NCBI RefSeq assembly: GCF_026745355.1
Contig: NC_079202.1
Location: 36,461,346-36,525,345 of the forward strand
Origin: Beta vulgaris subsp. vulgaris
Lineage: Eukaryota; Streptophyta; Magnoliopsida; Caryophyllales; Amaranthaceae
DNA length: 64,000 nt
Direction of reading: 5' to 3'
Shown: positions 1 through 11,400 of the stretch, piece by piece
Position numbering within the stretch: position 1 is the first letter of the stretch
How the letters are laid out: the number at the start of each line of letters is the position of its first letter
Notes under the pieces: model-generated
Database searches by the model: none
The model's input: the letters and a program-made list of their open reading frames with translations, nothing else
Told to the model about the DNA's origin: nothing
Program-made: the position numbers and the translations under genes

Positions 1-782
1 CTGCGGGCATTATATCACAGTGGACAATTGGCGCAGTAAGGGGATTTCCAACTGAAAGCGCCACTCAAAATCTTAAATAGCAAGTCTATGTTCCATCAAT
101 GTGGTAGAGATGAATATGCTTCACAATTGTAGGAAAACTGGTATCTTGAAGTTGGTTGCTCATCTGCTACCTTCACCGGGTGATTCGAATGACAGTGTTC
201 CGAACAATTTCAAGTACTCGTGAGAAGAAAAACAGAACAAAGGGTCCTGGTTCATACACGAGTGACTAGACCATAATCTGAACCAGTGAATTAGGAGAAC
301 TGGCTTTAGCTTTCTTCTGTATCCACTCTCTTGTCAGCTTGATATTAAAAATTGTGTTCAGTCACATGAAGATTTAGATATGAATTAGAGTTAGAACGAA
401 TTCGTGCGAAAGAGAAATATATGATTGAGACTTGAGAGCTCATCCCAATATCAGTTTTCTTCTGTTTGATAATAAAAAAAAAGTACTGTTTTGGATACTC
501 AACCCCCTAATATTGGTTATAAAGACTTAATATTGTTCTTGCATTGGACTATATGCATGCAGAACTTTCATAAAGTGGTTGTATCTGACAATTGGTGACA
601 TCATACCTTTGTCCAGCCCTCGTATCTGAGCTGCAGCAACATATCATTGTGACAATTATACCTATTTCTAACTTGCGTTGATCTGCTGACTGTATTGAGT
701 ATTGACAGACTGATGGAAACTGGAATGTGATAGTCGACTACAAACATGAGCTGCAGCGTGTAGTGGTTTAAATGATGTTACT
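1..782. other. Unassigned non-coding DNA
   Basis: No reading frame with protein-like composition, no terminal repeats and no known element were recognised here. The sequence is moderately AT-rich and ends just before a short tandem repeat. Confidence 0.5.
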
Positions 783-861
783 GTGAAAGTTACTCTAAAA
801 CTGACAAAAGTTACCCTAAAAGTGTTAAAAGTTACCCTAAAGGGGTTAAAAGTTACCTTGT
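783..861. repeat. Short tandem repeat with CCCTAAA-like motifs
   Basis: About three imperfect units of roughly 25-28 bases built on AAAAGTTACCCTAAA. The open frame across it only reflects the repeat. CCCTAAA is the plant telomere motif, but here it occurs once per longer unit, so this is not a telomere array. Confidence 0.6.
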
Positions 862-904
862 TTTCAGTTTTCAGATTAAGAGATGTTTTCAGCGGATCCT
901 ACCC

Positions 905-919
905 CTATATATATATATG

Positions 920-982
<63 letters not shown>

Positions 983-1005
983 GTATATATGTATATATGT
1001 ATATA
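905..1005. repeat. TA microsatellite with regular ATGT interruptions
   Basis: Nearly pure TA repeat interrupted about every 20 bases by a G (TATGTA), abutting the MITE at 1006. The Tyr-Ile frames on both strands come from the repeat and are not genes. Confidence 0.9.
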
Positions 1006-1406
1006 GGGTTGGGTTCTAGTGAGAACCCTCTTATGGTGAGAACCGTGAGAACCACTTAAAATGAGCAAAAACTTCATAACATGAGCAAAAAAAAGTAACA
1101 AATGAGTAAAAATATAAAATGAGTAGAAAACATTAAGTTATCAAAAACGTAAAATGTACAAAAATGTAAAAGAAGAAAAACGTAAAATGAGCATAAAAAA
1201 GTTCAATGAAAAAAAAAGTAAAATGAGCAAAACGTAAAATGAGCAAAAACGTTGATAAATGAGTACAAAGTTGTTAAATGAGCAAAACCATAAAATAAGT
1301 GAAACAAAAATTGAGCAAAAATGTTATGAAGTGATCAAAATCTTCGTAAAATGAGGAAAAATGAGTGGTTCTCACCATAAGAGTGGTTCTCATATGAACC
1401 CAATTC
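1006..1406 (+). mobile_element. MITE, copy A (GGGTTGGGTTCTAG family)
   Basis: A 0.4-kb AT-rich non-coding element. It starts GGGTTGGGTTCTAGTGAGAA and ends with a related inverted sequence (GGTTCTCATATGAACCC). TA repeats flank it on both sides. The interior repeats AAAATGAGC and AACGTAAAATGAG many times. A second copy lies in the opposite orientation at 6475-6885. Superfamily is not certain; the TA flanks would suit Tc1/mariner-type insertion. Confidence 0.7.
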
Positions 1407-1408
1407 TA

Positions 1409-1441
<33 letters not shown>

Positions 1442-1507
1442 ATATGTATCTATATATATATATGTATGTATATATATATGTATGTATATATATATGTATA
1501 TATATAT

Positions 1508-1541
<34 letters not shown>

Positions 1542-1565
1542 ATATATATATGTATGTAATATATG

Positions 1566-1652
<87 letters not shown>

Positions 1653-1662
1653 GTATATGTAT

Positions 1663-1757
<95 letters not shown>
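1409..1757. repeat. Long TA microsatellite
   Basis: About 350 bases of TA repeat with scattered ATGT interruptions. It separates MITE copy A from the next MITE. The Tyr/Ile-only frames on both strands are artefacts of the repeat. Confidence 0.95.
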
Positions 1758-1760
<3 letters not shown>

Positions 1761-2344
1761 GCGAGATCACATGAGAATGTTTCTTACATGAGAAATGAGA
1801 ATGAATCTCAACCACACGATTGGATTAGAGTCACAACACTTGTTCGTTAGAGTTATACCCTCTAAAAAATTTTGAGCCCAAAAAAAATTTATTTTTTTGA
1901 GTTTTTTTTTCTCTAATATTCTTTGTTTTGGAGTTACATCAATTTTTTTTTTTAGACTTATACTTCCTCCGTTTCTTTTAACTTGCAACCAAGAGGTTTG
2001 CACGGTATTTAAGAAAGAGGAGAGAGAGTGTGTGGGGTTACTTTATTAGAAGAGGATTAAAGAGAAAAGTAGAAGGGAGTTGGTCCCCATATTGAAGCAT
2101 TAATCACGTGAAAGTACAACTGGGGTGGGGAATTTTAAAGTTCCCTCCAAGTTGAAATTTTGGTTTTTTTAATTTCCCACCAAAACCTAAAAGTCAACCA
2201 TTTACAAATTTTTTACTTATAAAAGCAGAATCAGTTCCTTTCTCCAACAGTAGATTGTTTACAATATTACAAAAAAAAAAACTCTCCCACTTTCTCACAC
2301 TCACTTACACAGCATACACTCTCACTTTGGTACACAAATGGATA

Positions 2345-3912
2345 ATGGTACACAACACACACTCTCACTCTCACAGTGACGATTTTGATATCTCCATGGA
2401 TGAGCTGCTGGAAATGGAAGAAATTTGTCTGGACACTTGGAGATTGGATGAAGAAATCAGTGTGGGGGAACTGTTGCATCTTCAGGAGGCCATGAACAAC
2501 TACGAGGATGAGGATGAAGAAAATGCTTGGTATGTTTCTAACTCTGACAATGAAGATGAAATACAAAATCAAATCTTAGAATCAAATCAGATAGGCAATA
2601 AAAAACCTGTTTTAGTAAATGAACTCAGGCAACAACTAGTTGTCACCCTTTTTTCTGAGGCATAAAACTTTGTATTGCCTAGAGGCTTGATTAAAGAAAT
2701 GGCTTTAAAATATCACAAACATAGGACTACAATTTTCAGAATTTGGAATGAAGCAAAAAAAACAAAAGCAACAGGGACTTCTTGTTAATGTGCGCCATAA
2801 GAAAGAGAATTGTGGTAGAAAATCTATGTTTACAGATGATGAGGTATTGAGGGCTGTGCCACTTAGATAGAGAACCACACTAAGGTCCTTTGCAGCTGCC
2901 CTTAAAGTTAGCCTAAGTACTGTGTATAGGCTATTAAAAAAGGGTATACTCAGATCACAGACAAACTCAATAAAACCCAAACTAACAACAAGCCACAAGA
3001 TTCAGAGGATGAAATTCATTTTAGGACTAATTATTCCAAAAACTGTGACTTAGGGGCCAGATTTGATTTACTATATAATGTTGTACACATTGATGAGAAG
3101 TGGTTTTTCATTTCAAAAATCACACAATGATTCTACTTGTTGTCAGAAGAAGCTGACCCGTACAAGGCATGCCAATCAAAGACTTTCATTCCTAAAGTTA
3201 TGTTCGAGGGAGGAATTGCTAGACCAATAATTTTACAATTAGCTCATGTATTATTTGATGGTAAAATAGGGATATTCCCTTTTGTGGAACACTACATAAC
3301 TCAAAGGAACAACATTAACAGGACAGGGGGACACGGGAATTGAGAGCAAAACAGAGCATAACAAAAGATGCCATCAGGGATATGATTATTCAAGTTCTAC
3401 TGCCAGCAATTAAATCAAATTGGCCTGAGTTTGGATGCAAACAAATATGGATACAACAGGACAATGCAAGGCCCCATATTAAACCAGATGATGAAGCTTT
3501 CCTACAAGCTGCTAGTACAGATGGTTTTGACATTCGCTTGGTTTACCAACCCCCATATTCCCCTGACCTAAACCTCTTAGACTTAGGTTTTTTCAAAGCC
3601 ATACTGTCCATACAACACACTGATTTTCCAAAAACAATAGAAGAACTGGTCAAAAGTGTTCAAGCTGCATATGATGCTTATGATCCTAAGACAATCAATT
3701 ACACTTGGCTGCATTTCATGTATGTCATGCTCAAAGTGTTGAAGGTTGAAGGGGGAAATAACTACAAAAATCCACACAAGGGAAAAAAAAAGCTTGATAG
3801 AATGGGTCAACTCCCAACTTTTGTTGAAGTGTCTCAAGAGTTGGTGGATGACACAATTGCTCTTTTGAATGTAGGGATAGTCACTAATCCAACAGGTGAC
3901 TTAGCAGCTTGA
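2345..3912 (+). pseudogene. Mariner-like transposase, degraded
   Basis: Pieces of a plant mariner transposase lie in order in shifting frames. An acidic N-terminal region (from Met at 2345) runs to a stop at 2662-2664. A helix-turn-helix-like stretch (KEMALKYHKHRTTIFRIW) follows in the same frame, then a second helix-turn-helix (FAAALKVSLSTVYRLLKKG) near 2890-2945. The catalytic core carries VVHIDEKWFF near 3092, QQDNARPHI near 3459 and PPYSPDLNLLDLGFF near 3550. From the second Asp to the last Asp there are 39 intervening residues, the DD39D spacing of plant MLEs. At least three stops or frameshifts between 2662 and 3340 make it non-functional. The last 190 residues (3340-3912) are uninterrupted. 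Confidence 0.88.
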
Positions 3913-4157
3913 AGACAGGGGATCGGGGATGAGCACTGACCATGCAACATTTTGGTGAATTACTTTTTTTGTAACAAGGAGAGTATGTATGATCCATTAT
4001 GGTATTATCTACTTTAACTATGTTTTGCGTTTTTGGGTATAACTAGATGATATATTTAATTTGCTATTAACTATGAGAAACTAAACAAAGAGTAAAGACA
4101 TTTGTCTCACAGTAAATTTGTTTGCTAATCCCTTTATGTGTAGGAAACTAAAAACAG

Positions 4158-4285
4158 AATAACACATCACCAAGTAAAATAGCACATCATCAAGTAGAAT
4201 AGCACATCACCAAGTAGAATAGCACATCACTAAAAACAGGATAAAGTTTACCAAGAAAGATATCACCAAGTAGAATAGCACTTCA
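4158..4285. repeat. 20-base tandem repeat inside the mariner
   Basis: Units close to AATAGCACATCACCAAGTAG occur about four times in a row, with another partial copy after a short break at about 4262. It lies between the transposase end and the antisense frame, where 3' regions of both would meet. Confidence 0.7.
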
Positions 4286-4890
4286 GTTTGCTTTCGCCTT
4301 CTGACAACGTAAGGCCAACAATAATCTTCCTTCTGACAATGTAAGGCCAAGAAAGATATCAATGTATGAAATGCATTGATAATGTAATGAAATGAGAAAG
4401 ATAATGTATTGAAATGAGAAACAATGTTTGTAACCTTGTTTTCAATCAGATATTGGAGCACAGAAGTGCTAGGGCCCTCTTTAAATTGACTTCTAGGAGG
4501 GATTAAGGCTAACAATCTTCTTTCTTTAATTTTAGCCAATCTCCTGGCAGAATGTGGGTGTTTTTTAAGCCATTGTGCATCTCCTTTTTCAATAAAATGA
4601 GTAGGAGAGTCAGGAACAACCAAGTCTTCTTCGACAAACTGAGGTTGAATCAGAGAAGGGAAGTTCCCTGATTCAACCCAGGCATCTGGATTGGTGTAGC
4701 AATCCTCCATGAAGTTATCATATCCAGCCTCTTGTTCCTCTTGTACCTTTTGAGAAAATGGTGTTTCAGGCCAAGCAAAAAGGGGATCATCTGAATCAAG
4801 CCATGCTTTGGCACCATTAAAGGGTACAAATGATCCAATTGATTCCATTGATCCCAACATGCAAGAAGGTGTGTTTGAACTCATGTTCAA
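4283..4890 (-). CDS. Unrecognised antisense protein encoded inside the mariner
   Basis: An ATG-initiated frame reads down from 4890. The first 152 codons (4890-4435) have ordinary protein composition: an acidic, Pro/Phe/Trp-containing half (DDPLFAWPETPFSQK near residue 35) followed by a basic stretch (KKHPHSARRLAKIKERR). At 4435 the frame meets a consensus-like donor (AAG|GTTAC). Two TTGTCAG acceptors follow, in a duplicated segment of about 30 bases. Splicing to the second acceptor would add a short basic tail and a stop at 4283-4285. Without splicing the frame runs to 4207 through low-complexity sequence. I do not recognise the family. It converges with the transposase. It could be an accessory protein, a captured host exon or a chance frame. 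Confidence 0.4.
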
Positions 4891-5860
4891 GCAAAAATTG
4901 AACCACTAATAAATTGCTGAATATAATTCCCTGAAAGTGTGATAAATAAGAAATTCATGCTACACAAAAAAAAAAGGCTATTTGAAGGGAATTAAAGCTT
5001 AGAACTTAAAAAAGGCTATTTAGGGGAGGTCTATACATCAATGTTTAAGAATTGCTTAAAATATCCATGTTTGACAAACTTGAACTCCGGTGACCATACT
5101 ATTCTTTTCTCACAAAACCCCCCAAAAAGAGAGGAGCAGCATCAACTTAAACACATCTGAGTAAATTAACTACAGGGGAATGTAACTACTCTCTTGTAGT
5201 TTCCTTCTCTGTATAATATATTTTCATCATTGTTGTTTTGTTGTCGTCGAAAACTTATTTTAGTAAGGCCCCACATTTTAAAAATTAATCAGATGTTTCT
5301 AGCTTAATGATAAGATGATGACAAAATACAATCCTACATAAATTAGAGCCATGTGTTAAACTAACACTACTCGAAGACACCAAAACTCCATCAACTGTAA
5401 AATTCATCAAGTGACAAATTACTATAGAAACATTAGAAATATACAGAATTCCCTTTGCAAGATACCTTAAGTCTCAATTTCTGATCCGTAGCTTGTATGG
5501 TTGTCTCTTATCGAAGATCATAGGTCACCAACATTTTTCCTCTTGTAAACTCAATAGCGGTTGTTTCTTCACAAACCATCGAAGCACGTACTCAGTGCGA
5601 GCTTGTTTATGACGTGCAATCCAGATTCCATCTCTCAACAATACATTATTGTATGCGATTTGCAGATAAATCTACAAGAAAACCAAGCGACCCACAATTC
5701 TGATAGAGAGGAAAGCAGTGGATCACAAACCCTAGAAATCGCTAGAATAGTATGCGATTTTCGACAACAAATCTCATGAAATAACCATAAGTAACCAGCA
5801 AAAGTCAGATCCACTCGTAGAAGCCAAGTTTTTACCCAAAAATTAATTAATTTTGCAAGA
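4891..5860. other. Mariner interior, non-coding
   Basis: AT-rich sequence upstream of the antisense frame. Short frames on both strands have no protein-like pattern. It would hold the promoter and 5' leader of the antisense frame if that is expressed. Confidence 0.4.
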
Positions 5861-6360
5861 ATTTAGAGAGAGAAATTGTGAGAACTCAAGGAGGGTCTGA
5901 CTGAGGAGAGAGAAGAAGGATTTTCAAGGGTCACAAAGATAAAGGTTGATTGTGAAGAACAGTTGGGAGATAAGGAAACCCGACAATAAATGATGAACAG
6001 TTGGGGAGATGGATCATAAATGATCCAAAAGAGTTCTCTAGAAGTCATTTATTTAGGGAAATATGTTGCCAGACAGATAAGAATCAATGGGAGGGGTTAA
6101 TTTTAGAGGGAATTGTTAGGGTAGATTAATGTGGGTTTGGGTTGTAATTAATAGAGTCTAAAAAATAAGTAAGGGTATTTATGTAGATTTGTATGGGAAA
6201 ACTTACTAAAAATGACTTGGTTGCAAGTATTATGACATTTTCCGAAAAGGAAAGTGATGCAAGTAAAAAGAAATGGAGGAAGTATCACTTATTCATAAGA
6301 GTTATAGCGCGTAAAATTTATTTTCATTTCTCATGTAAGTATGCATTCTCATATGAACTC

Positions 6361-6885
<525 letters not shown>

Positions 6886-7049
6886 ATATATATATATAGA
6901 TGCAAAAGTAGATAGTAGAGGTTGAGAATGCAAAGAGAAGCTTTTGAAAAGGAAGAGTCCGGCATTGAAGAAAAATCAATTTTATGTTTTTGCATGAGCA
7001 CTATTACATATCTATATATGACAAATAATTTTAAATAGGCTAATGTACC

Positions 7050-7970
7050 ATTATAGCACTAACTTCATAGAATAAAAACTACGATTATTGCACCAAACAC
7101 CTCCGACAAATCACAAAATTCACCATATACCCTCAATATTTCAAATATACACCATATACCCTTGAGTTTGCTAAAGTCTGCACCGTCTACCCTTTTCCTT
7201 TTCCTAACAGACGTTAACTCGCCGTTGTCATTATTTACAAGTTGCCATCATTAACCCCTAACCTTAACCTTGACCCCCCAACCCCCACCCACCCCTCTCC
7301 CCCACAACCGTAGCCCCCCACATAGCCCACCCACGCAAACCCCATACCCACCACCCCTTTCAAATTTCCGCAACCCCTACCCCTCCCCTTTTGAATTTCC
7401 CTCTCTTATGCTCCACGTCTCTCTTTCATCCTCTCGCCCCTATATCTTCTCTACACATGCAAAAATTCGAAGCTCCAGATTTCCCGCCTGAGTTCATCAA
7501 TGAACTTCTGGTTGAGGACTGTAGAAATTCAAGAAAGGGGGGTTGGGAGCTGCCGGTTGTGGGGGATGGGGGAGAAGGGGCCTGCAGGGGAGTGAGTAAG
7601 GGGCTGTCAGGGAGGGGGTGTGGGGGGCCACGTGGAGGGGAAGGGGGAGAAGGTGGGAGTAAGGGCTAAGCTAGGGCTGGCAGGGGAAAAGGGGTGGTGG
7701 TTAGGTTTAGGGTCATAGGTTAATATTAAGATTAGTGTTAAGATTTTAAGAAGGCTAGGATCAAAGGTTAATAATGACAAATTTGTAAATAAAGCAAATG
7801 ACAACTTAACGTCTGTCAAAAAAAAGGCATTGAGTGAACGTTTTCGAAAACTCAAGGGTATATGGTAAATTTCGTGATTTGTCGAGGGTAAATGGTAAAA
7901 AATCGTAAAATTAAAAAGTAACATAAGCAACAACAGGCTTACGTTTGTAGTGACTATTTTCATGGAGTAA
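7050..7970. mobile_element. Foldback/MITE-like element with long inverted arms
   Basis: The left part (about 7060-7290) and right part (about 7720-7965) are inverse copies of each other. Both contain GACAAATCAC, ACCATATACCCTTGAG and AACAGACGTTAA-like blocks. The centre is C-rich on the left (7275-7400) and G-rich on the right (7540-7670) with many runs of three to six G. No clear target duplication was found. Long arms with an unrelated core suit Mutator-like MITEs or foldback elements. The open frames inside are low-complexity. Confidence 0.6.
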
Positions 7971-8332
7971 GTCCTTAAGAGATTTCAGAACTAATTACAA
8001 ACACTTCAATCAATACTCTAGACATGGAAATAACATACTTTGCAATAATAACCATCTCTTTTGTTTCTTAATACATGCAACATATTCAAATAGTACAACC
8101 ATCAAGGAGGAGAAGAGAAGGTGAACAATAACATGACCCGCATAATTTATAATAAAGTAGTGCTTTCTTCGTATAAGAATTTACAGAAAAGGAATATGTA
8201 GCAAATATTAAGAAACAGAGGAAGTATATTTATTTTCCATCTTTTTCCTATAGAATGGTATAGGAGTAGAGCATACGTTTGACAAGAACCAATTGTGATA
8301 GATACCTCTAAAAAATTGTGATACTGACTATA
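7971..8332. other. Downstream flank of the glucosyltransferase gene
   Basis: AT-rich sequence between the foldback element and the predicted polyadenylation site of the gene. Nothing else recognised. Confidence 0.4.
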
Positions 8333-8338
8333 TTTATT
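8333..8338 (-). terminator. Candidate polyadenylation signal (AATAAA)
   Basis: AATAAA on the minus strand about 100 bases after the stop codon of the glucosyltransferase gene, a normal distance for a plant 3' UTR. Confidence 0.5.
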
Positions 8339-8438
8339 CTCACCCGAGCAAAGCCATTAGATAGAATAAACCAAGAAGCAGATGAATATAACAATATCGA
8401 AATGGATAGCTGTACAAAACCTCACACCCAGCAGAAGC

Positions 8439-11400
8439 CTATGAACAAACACGCCAACAAAAACTTCCGATCTTAGAAAAAAACCACTGAATGGGGTTCG
8501 AAAATTCATCTTCCCCTGGTTCTGATGGTGTTGGAGATTTTGGCATTTCATGAGGTAAATGCCGATGAAATGCACCAACTGCAGCGGCAACACCATCTTC
8601 ATTCTCTATCAGCTTGGCTAGTTCCATCACCCGAGTTTTAACCTGAAAACAATATATAATATGAAGCTATTTGCACTGCCAGGTCTAAGCAAGAAACTGA
8701 AAGATTAACATACTTGTATCAACATACATCCAAGCGTCCAACTTTCTATTACCATTTTAGCAATTTTTGAGTTGATCCCACAATTTCACATTTCTTTTTT
8801 CCAACAGTAACACAAAAAAGCTTCTGCCAGACCTCATTAACATCTGACTTCATGCCATAGATACATTTATATCATAACTAATAATTTCCCGAAAATGGAA
8901 ATGGCTGGATATCTGGGAATGGAAACATTCAAACGCAGGGAATCCACAGGTCCCAAACTTTCCATGCTTCATAGCATTTCTATCCTAGTATTATTTTTCT
9001 GCTCAGTTGTTTTATTACTTGATATCCGTTGCTCTGAGGAGGAAAATAATTAACTGAATATCTATTGCCTAGGAAAGTTTATTCTAAGAGGCTAATGAAT
9101 TTAGATCCACATCCATTTATATAGCAAATAAAACATGCTCTTCAAAATAAGACAGATTGTCCAAGCATGCCTTGTATCTGTACTATCTGTTCACAAATCA
9201 AAAAGGCAACTTGAAATGTATATAGTCAGCAAAGTGTAGACAGCAGATGCATACAGTTTAAAGACAAATATTACCTCCGCTTGGAGCATACATCGTATAG
9301 CACTTGAAAGAGAATCAATGCTGAGCTCAGCAATAGGAATGGGTTGAGGTCCCAAACCTTTCTGATGAATTCTATCACCCCAGAAGAACTGATCACCAAA
9401 GAATGGCACTATAGTTGTTGGACACTGCAATTAATTAATTACATACAGAGTCAAACTACATTGTCTTCAACATCATTGGGTGTATACCATATAATAAAAA
9501 ATTGCTTCAGCTTTGAATTCTGTATGGCAGGAGGTGTATAATCACCAACTCATTTATTGCTGTTTATTTTATCCAGAAGGTAATTACTGAGCAGCTTACT
9601 CACAGGCCTCATAAAAGTGGGCATAATATTTAAAGGGTTAGAAATTAGCAAATAAAAGTGGTCTTTGAAGTTACAGAAAGATGCAAGCTAATAGTGTGTT
9701 TGGATAGAAGAATTTGGAGGGAAAGGGAGGCATAAAAATTATGTCGTTCCGATATAACATGGAAGAAGCGACGGGAAAGTAAGGATTCATTTTCCTTTCC
9801 ACATTATTGAACCAAATCCTTCAAATGTAAAAAAGAATTGCAAGAAAAATGCAAGCCCGCTCTTCCCTCCCTCTCTCCTTCCCTTCCCCTTCTTTTGCCT
9901 CCATGATTGTCATCCAAACAAAATGTAAAGGATTAATGACACAAGCAGGCGTATGTTTTTTGATGGGTATATCGAGCATGTACTCTTTTATTACTGTCAA
10001 CATAATATGTTCACATGTTCCCAAATATAGCAACAGAACTTGTTGAGAAACTTACTCCGGCTCTTAGTCCCGTGGCTGTAGTTCCAGCACCACCATGGTG
10101 AACCTGTGGATTTGTGGAGAATAAGTGAGTTAGCATCTGTTAGCATTTTTTTATGAGTAAAAAGAGCATAAAGCACGGGATAAATAAATTTCGTTATTTA
10201 CATCAATATACTACAAAGTTGCATAAGATGTAGCCTAAATTAATATTCCACCACAATCACTGCAAGATGCACTCCATCAAGTATAAAATCGATGAAGAAT
10301 TCATCATGAGGAGCTCATAATATTAACAAGACCTCTAATTCACTCTTTACCAAATATACATAAAAGTGTCAATGCCCCACTAGTATGAGAAGTCTGACTC
10401 ACCACAGCAGAACACTGAGGAAAAAGCCAATCATGAGGGCAGTTCTCAAGAAGGAATATATGATCTGGAACTTCGGAAACTGCATGACACAGACTAGAAT
10501 TCAGAAGAAAGACAGAGCAGATAACAAAATAAAGAGAGAGAGACTTCCAAGTAATAAAGGTGAAGCTAAATAATTATACATCATTTAACTTGCTGCAACA
10601 TGGATTAAGCTGCAATTTCACCACTTCATGCCTTTATTCAAGTTGAACGCCGTTCTGAGTATTTGTTAATGTTAGTATGCTTTGTTTGACAACAATTACT
10701 GTTTTTGTTTATATTTTGGTTGTAGGACTATTATTACCTGATGGAGTTCATAGTTCATACTCCATCCTAGGTATGCTTACATTGCCTTTGCATTATAGTG
10801 TTTAGTGGTCTAAGCATCATGACTGAGGGTATTTTTGATCCAAAAAAGAACTCTCAAGCTATAAAAGCATGTTCTTTTATCGCCTGAAACACGTTAGGCA
10901 AGTCATTGTTTGGGTTAGATGCATCCTTCTCAAGGATCAAGGAGAAAGTCACTCCATTTGTTGTAAACAACCCCTAGATAATTAAAGTAAGATAACACCC
11001 ACAAAAACCTCATAAATCTTAGTACAACATAGCTTACACAAATATACAAGTTCATATCTAAATAAAAAAAATCTATTACAAAACATCAAAGCAAAAACCA
11101 GAGCTTAAAGATGTATGTTTCTCAAGAAGATATCTCTCGGTCTAGTTTATTTCTCCCCCTCTTGGATTGGCGACTTTTTACCCCCTCTCTCGTGATATTC
11201 ATGGAAGTTATCTTCCTCAGTCTAGTTTTTATACATATTGATTTTCAAGAAGATACTCCCTCCGGTTTTTTTTCTCACTTAGCATCTTAACACTATTCAT
11301 ACTTAGAGACAATCTTCTCAATTTATAAGAAAAAATAGTCATGCGGGATCTTATTTGATTCGTCTCAATTAGTGCTTTATTGATATTCAATCATTATAAC

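Larger units (their letters stand above)
1963..6282 (+). mobile_element. Mariner-like element (plant MLE), 4.3 kb
   Basis: Imperfect terminal inverted repeats of about 30 bases, CTTCCTCCGTTTCTTTTAAC on the left and the inverse of CTTCCTCCATTTCTTTTTAC on the right, each flanked by the TA duplication typical of the Tc1/mariner superfamily (1961-1962 and 6283-6284). Inside are a transposase pseudogene on plus (2345-3912), a 20-base tandem repeat (4158-4285) and an open frame on minus (4283-4890). The transposase is broken, so the copy is not autonomous. Confidence 0.88.

Noticed and set aside
783..861. Interstitial telomere array
   Set aside because: CCCTAAA occurs only once per longer repeat unit, not as contiguous heptamers.
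889..1850. Several Tyr/Ile-only open frames on both strands
   Set aside because: They are translations of TA microsatellite and would be open in any phase that avoids TAA/TAG; not genes.
2255..2344. Longer N-terminus for the mariner transposase from 2255
   Set aside because: Sequence before the ATG at 2345 is A-rich then CT-rich leader-like and translates to low-complexity residues.
7270..7963. Pro-rich and Gly-rich frames
   Set aside because: Products of the C-rich and G-rich core of a foldback element.
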